Assembly (NCBI GenBank): GCA_017618625.1
Contig: JAFZTV010000076.1
Span: 1 to 15,492 of the forward strand
DNA from: Bacteroidales bacterium
GTDB lineage: Bacteria; Bacteroidota; Bacteroidia; Bacteroidales; P3
Direction of reading: 5' to 3'
DNA length: 15,492 bases
Shown here: piece after piece, positions 13,703 to 15,492 of the stretch
Numbering within the stretch: position 1 is the stretch's first letter
Layout of the letters: every line of letters begins with the position of its first letter
The notes under the pieces: generated by a model
The model's input: the letters and a program-made list of their open reading frames with translations, nothing else
Database searches by the model: none
What the model was told of the DNA's origin: nothing
Program-made: the position numbers and the translations under genes

Positions 13703-15007
13703 CTAATGTTTCTTACTCTTAACAATCTCATAACCATCAGCGCACTTTTTCAGCCGCCAGCCCTTTTTCAGCTCAATCGCAAAGTCAGAACTGCTCGTCC
13801 CTCTCTTTTTCGTCTGTTTTGGCGGCAGTATTAACATCGGACGATTCGAAATCAAGCAGCCGTATGCCGAATAGCATCTGCCGAAATCGCCTTTCAACTC
13901 GATGACCGAGAAATAGGTTCCCAATTCGTCAAGCCCCGTTACGCATGCCGGGTTGAACCCCATCTGATAGTTGTCTGCACCGAGGTAAACGACATTTTTC
14001 GATTGTATCGCCTGTAAAACCCTGTTCCTCGTCGCCCGTCTGGCTGCCTCGAGAGAGTCAACCCCTTGCGTCACGCGGATGTACGACTCCGTCTGCCTCA
14101 ACGCCATCGTGTCTTTCAGCATTGAGAAGTCTATGCCGTACGCCTTCCCCGCGAACTCGCACAAGCACCTCGAAGGCTCCACCTCTCTTCTCCACGACGG
14201 CTCTATGTCGTTCAGACACCCATAGATGGCCCCCATATAATACCCGTATTGGCGCGAAAGGTTGGGCGACGTCAGCATCCTCTCGACATCTCGGCAAAGC
14301 TGTTCCGAAACCCTCGCCGAATCGCTGAGACACAGGCGGTATTGTGTGTAAAGCGCAAGGCCTTCCTGAAACTCAAACCTACACTCGTCGGTGATTTTGT
14401 CTGGAAAAAGTGTCCACCGCCACTGCCTGTAACCCAATGCCTTCTCTATGTGTGGCCGCCTGTCCAATCCGTTGCAGCCTAATGCCTTGGTGAGCTCCAG
14501 CAGCTCGCACAAAACCAGCGTCCTGCCCGTTTTCGAATCCACATGCGCGTTGTCGTAAACCATCTCGTCCCTTCCGTAGTGCCGGTTCTGGAACCGGTGG
14601 AACAGCTCGTGCACAAACACCTCCACCAGCGCGCTGTCCGACAGCTCAAACATCGGTACGATGGCTACATCTTTGTCCTTGTAACTCACGGCGCTGCCCG
14701 CCACCACGATGTCCGAATCCAAGGTCCCGCAATACAGCGAATCTATTTTTATAGAACCTGGCAGCAGCGAAGGCTCGTTGGTGAAAGCAAGCTTGTCCGC
14801 ATCTCTCACGAGCAGCACAGGCCCCCAGATGTTCTCGCCCCACAGCCTTCCCCCGTCTGCCGCACAGACGCGCTGCGCCTCCGCAAACAGCTCCGCTGCC
14901 CGTTTCTCTGGCAACGAGCCCCACGATTGCGCCCACGCATCCATTCCGGCAACGATTGCAGCCAAAGCGAGCCACAGTGATTTCAGTCTTATGAAGATAC
15001 CGTTCAT
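13703..15007 (-). CDS. Exported HExxH putative metallopeptidase
   Basis: From the ATG at 15007 the protein is 434 residues. I reject the longer start at 15049 because a promoter -7 box (15030-15037) lies inside that extension. A signal peptide follows directly from the ATG chosen here (MNGIFIRLKSLWLALAAIVAGMDAWAQS, shown in two parts: MNGIFIRLKSLW and LALAAIVAGMDAWAQS), with likely cleavage after AWA at residue 26. The zincin motif H133-E-L-F-H137 lies in EVFVHELFHRFQNRHYG, and EFQEGLALY (E215) about 80 residues later could supply the third zinc ligand, as in gluzincins. The rest (helical middle, basic C-terminus with KKCADGYEIVKSKKH) gives no family. Substrate unknown. The gene reads toward the cluster, and in an uninterrupted chromosome would lie directly upstream of buk. 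Confidence 0.75.
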   Translation of the reverse strand: MNGIFIRLKSLWLALAAIVAGMDAWAQSWGSLPEKRAAELFAEAQRVCAADGGRLWGENIWGPVLLVRDADKLAFTNEPSLLPGSIKIDSLYCGTLDSDIVVAGSAVSYKDKDVAIVPMFELSDSALVEVFVHELFHRFQNRHYGRDEMVYDNAHVDSKTGRTLVLCELLELTKALGCNGLDRRPHIEKALGYRQWRWTLFPDKITDECRFEFQEGLALYTQYRLCLSDSARVSEQLCRDVERMLTSPNLSRQYGYYMGAIYGCLNDIEPSWRREVEPSRCLCEFAGKAYGIDFSMLKDTMALRQTESYIRVTQGVDSLEAARRATRNRVLQAIQSKNVVYLGADNYQMGFNPACVTGLDELGTYFSVIELKGDFGRCYSAYGCLISNRPMLILPPKQTKKRGTSSSDFAIELKKGWRLKKCADGYEIVKSKKH

Positions 15008-15029
15008 ATCCGTCCGTTGTTTCTGCTTG

Positions 15030-15037
15030 CAAAAGTA
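15030..15037 (-). promoter_or_regulatory. -7 box of the peptidase promoter
   Basis: On the minus strand TACTTTTG matches TAnnTTTG and lies 22 bp before the ATG at 15007. No good -33 TTTG is seen. It decides the start of the peptidase gene, since the longer reading frame would cross the promoter. Confidence 0.6.
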
Positions 15038-15115
15038 CAAAACTCCCATTGCGGTCTACGAATAATAAAACAAAAAAATCTTCACCCCACCCCCAACCCA
15101 TTGACTATCAAAACA

Positions 15116-15139
15116 CCCCTCGCCTTCAGGAGATGGGCA
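15116..15139. repeat. 24-bp hairpin-forming repeat, copy 1
   Basis: Identical over 24 bases to 15168-15191. Inside it CCCCTCGCC and GGAGATGGG face each other around a TTCA loop and pair with two mismatches, as in REP-like palindromic repeats. Confidence 0.75.
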
Positions 15140-15167
15140 ATGAGTGAGGCCACCAACTATCATCTCT

Positions 15168-15191
15168 CCCCTCGCCTTCAGGAGATGGGCA
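15168..15191. repeat. 24-bp hairpin-forming repeat, copy 2
   Basis: Second exact copy, 52 bp from the first in the same orientation and followed by GGGGTGTTAGGCTCCCC, which can form a further small hairpin. Confidence 0.75.
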
Positions 15192-15210
15192 GGGGTGTTA
15201 GGCTCCCCTA

Positions 15211-15234
15211 CTGACAGCCGAATTCGGTTGTCAG
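15211..15234. repeat. 24-bp near-perfect palindrome
   Basis: CTGACAGCCGAA is followed directly by TTCGGTTGTCAG. Eleven of twelve positions are complementary and the remaining one is a G-T pair, centred on GAATTC with no spacer. It could be a dimeric protein-binding site or part of the adjoining repeat element. Confidence 0.7.
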
Positions 15235-15252
15235 CCCCCACCCCAACAAAAC

Positions 15253-15284
15253 CTTCACATCTTAACAATTTCACAACTTAACAA
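15253..15284. repeat. 8-bp degenerate tandem array
   Basis: The units CTTCACAT, CTTAACAA, TTTCACAA and CTTAACAA follow one another without spacers. They are close in sequence to the right arm at 1103-1142. Confidence 0.6.
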
Positions 15285-15492
15285 CCACATCCCCCATTCG
15301 TAATACCGAATACCGTTAGCACGCAATAGCGAGCCACCTCAACTTTCGAATTTCCAATTTTCAATTTTCAATTTTCAATTCACCCCCACCTCCCAACCAA
15401 CGCCGTACCAACTCCCTACCAACTCCCAATATGTGGTAGTCAACTATATCAGTACAAAGTCAAGAAGAGACGTGAGCGTTACACCGTTACAG

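Larger units (their letters stand above)
15050..15492. other. Gene-free 443-bp right end with short repeats
   Basis: Reading frames here are short, repetitive and without recognisable content. The stretch holds two copies of a hairpin-forming 24-bp repeat, a 24-bp palindrome, an 8-bp tandem array (15253-15284), a 7-bp CAATTTT array (about 15355-15380) and a CCAACTCCCTA-type low-complexity tract (about 15392-15428). Confidence 0.65.

Noticed and set aside
15043..15054. CTCCCATTGCGG upstream of the peptidase promoter, matching 11 of 12 bases at the edge of the left 30-bp repeat (5836-5847)
   Set aside because: It is short, lacks the rest of the repeat and sits at a different distance from the -7 box; chance resemblance is likely.
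15056..15274. A 72-residue minus-strand reading frame at the right end
   Set aside because: It consists of the hairpin repeats, the palindrome and the 8-bp array translated; it has no start signal or coding character.

Overview
The window looks like a chromosomal segment of a Bacteroidales bacterium (Muribaculaceae, Prevotellaceae or a relative; genus not resolved). The grounds are: Bacteroidota-type promoters (TAnnTTTG -7 box, in the best case with a TTTG -33 box 20 bp upstream), almost no Shine-Dalgarno sequences, a lipid A gene (lpxH), a DUF4369 lipoprotein, butyrate kinase, and GC-rich codon use in the housekeeping genes.

Left part (1-5757), core metabolism. The plus strand carries the 3' end of an ADP-forming acyl-CoA synthetase, a terminator, and a GuaD-type nucleoside/guanine deaminase. 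Everything after that is on the minus strand. Read in the direction of transcription (right to left) the order is butyrate kinase (buk), a perfect hairpin terminator, an exported FKBP-type peptidyl-prolyl isomerase, a short chorismate synthase (aroC), a DUF4369 lipoprotein that ends where a thioredoxin domain would begin, and lpxH, which overlaps the lipoprotein gene by ATGA. Gaps between these genes carry degenerate 8-bp tandem arrays, twice arranged as facing inverted arms.

Central part (about 5867-13629), the most interesting region. It holds six minus-strand genes of lower G+C content: an SPFH-domain protein with a Gly/Met-rich linker and four zinc ribbons; a four-helix membrane protein; a 699-residue protein with one membrane segment, long helices and a 75-residue acidic tail; two coiled-coil proteins that are tandem paralogs; and a bactofilin-like beta-helix protein. 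The cluster starts at a textbook Bacteroidota promoter and ends at a strong terminator. It is bracketed by a perfect 30-bp direct repeat (5837-5866 and 13630-13659), in the gap that would otherwise separate the right-hand peptidase gene from buk. I read it as a candidate undescribed membrane-associated scaffold or envelope-stress module, possibly inserted as a cassette. Function is inference; the architecture and repeats are visible directly.

Right part (13630-15492). An exported HExxH putative metallopeptidase is followed by about 480 bp without a gene, containing two copies of a 24-bp hairpin-forming repeat, a 24-bp near-perfect palindrome and more short tandem arrays.
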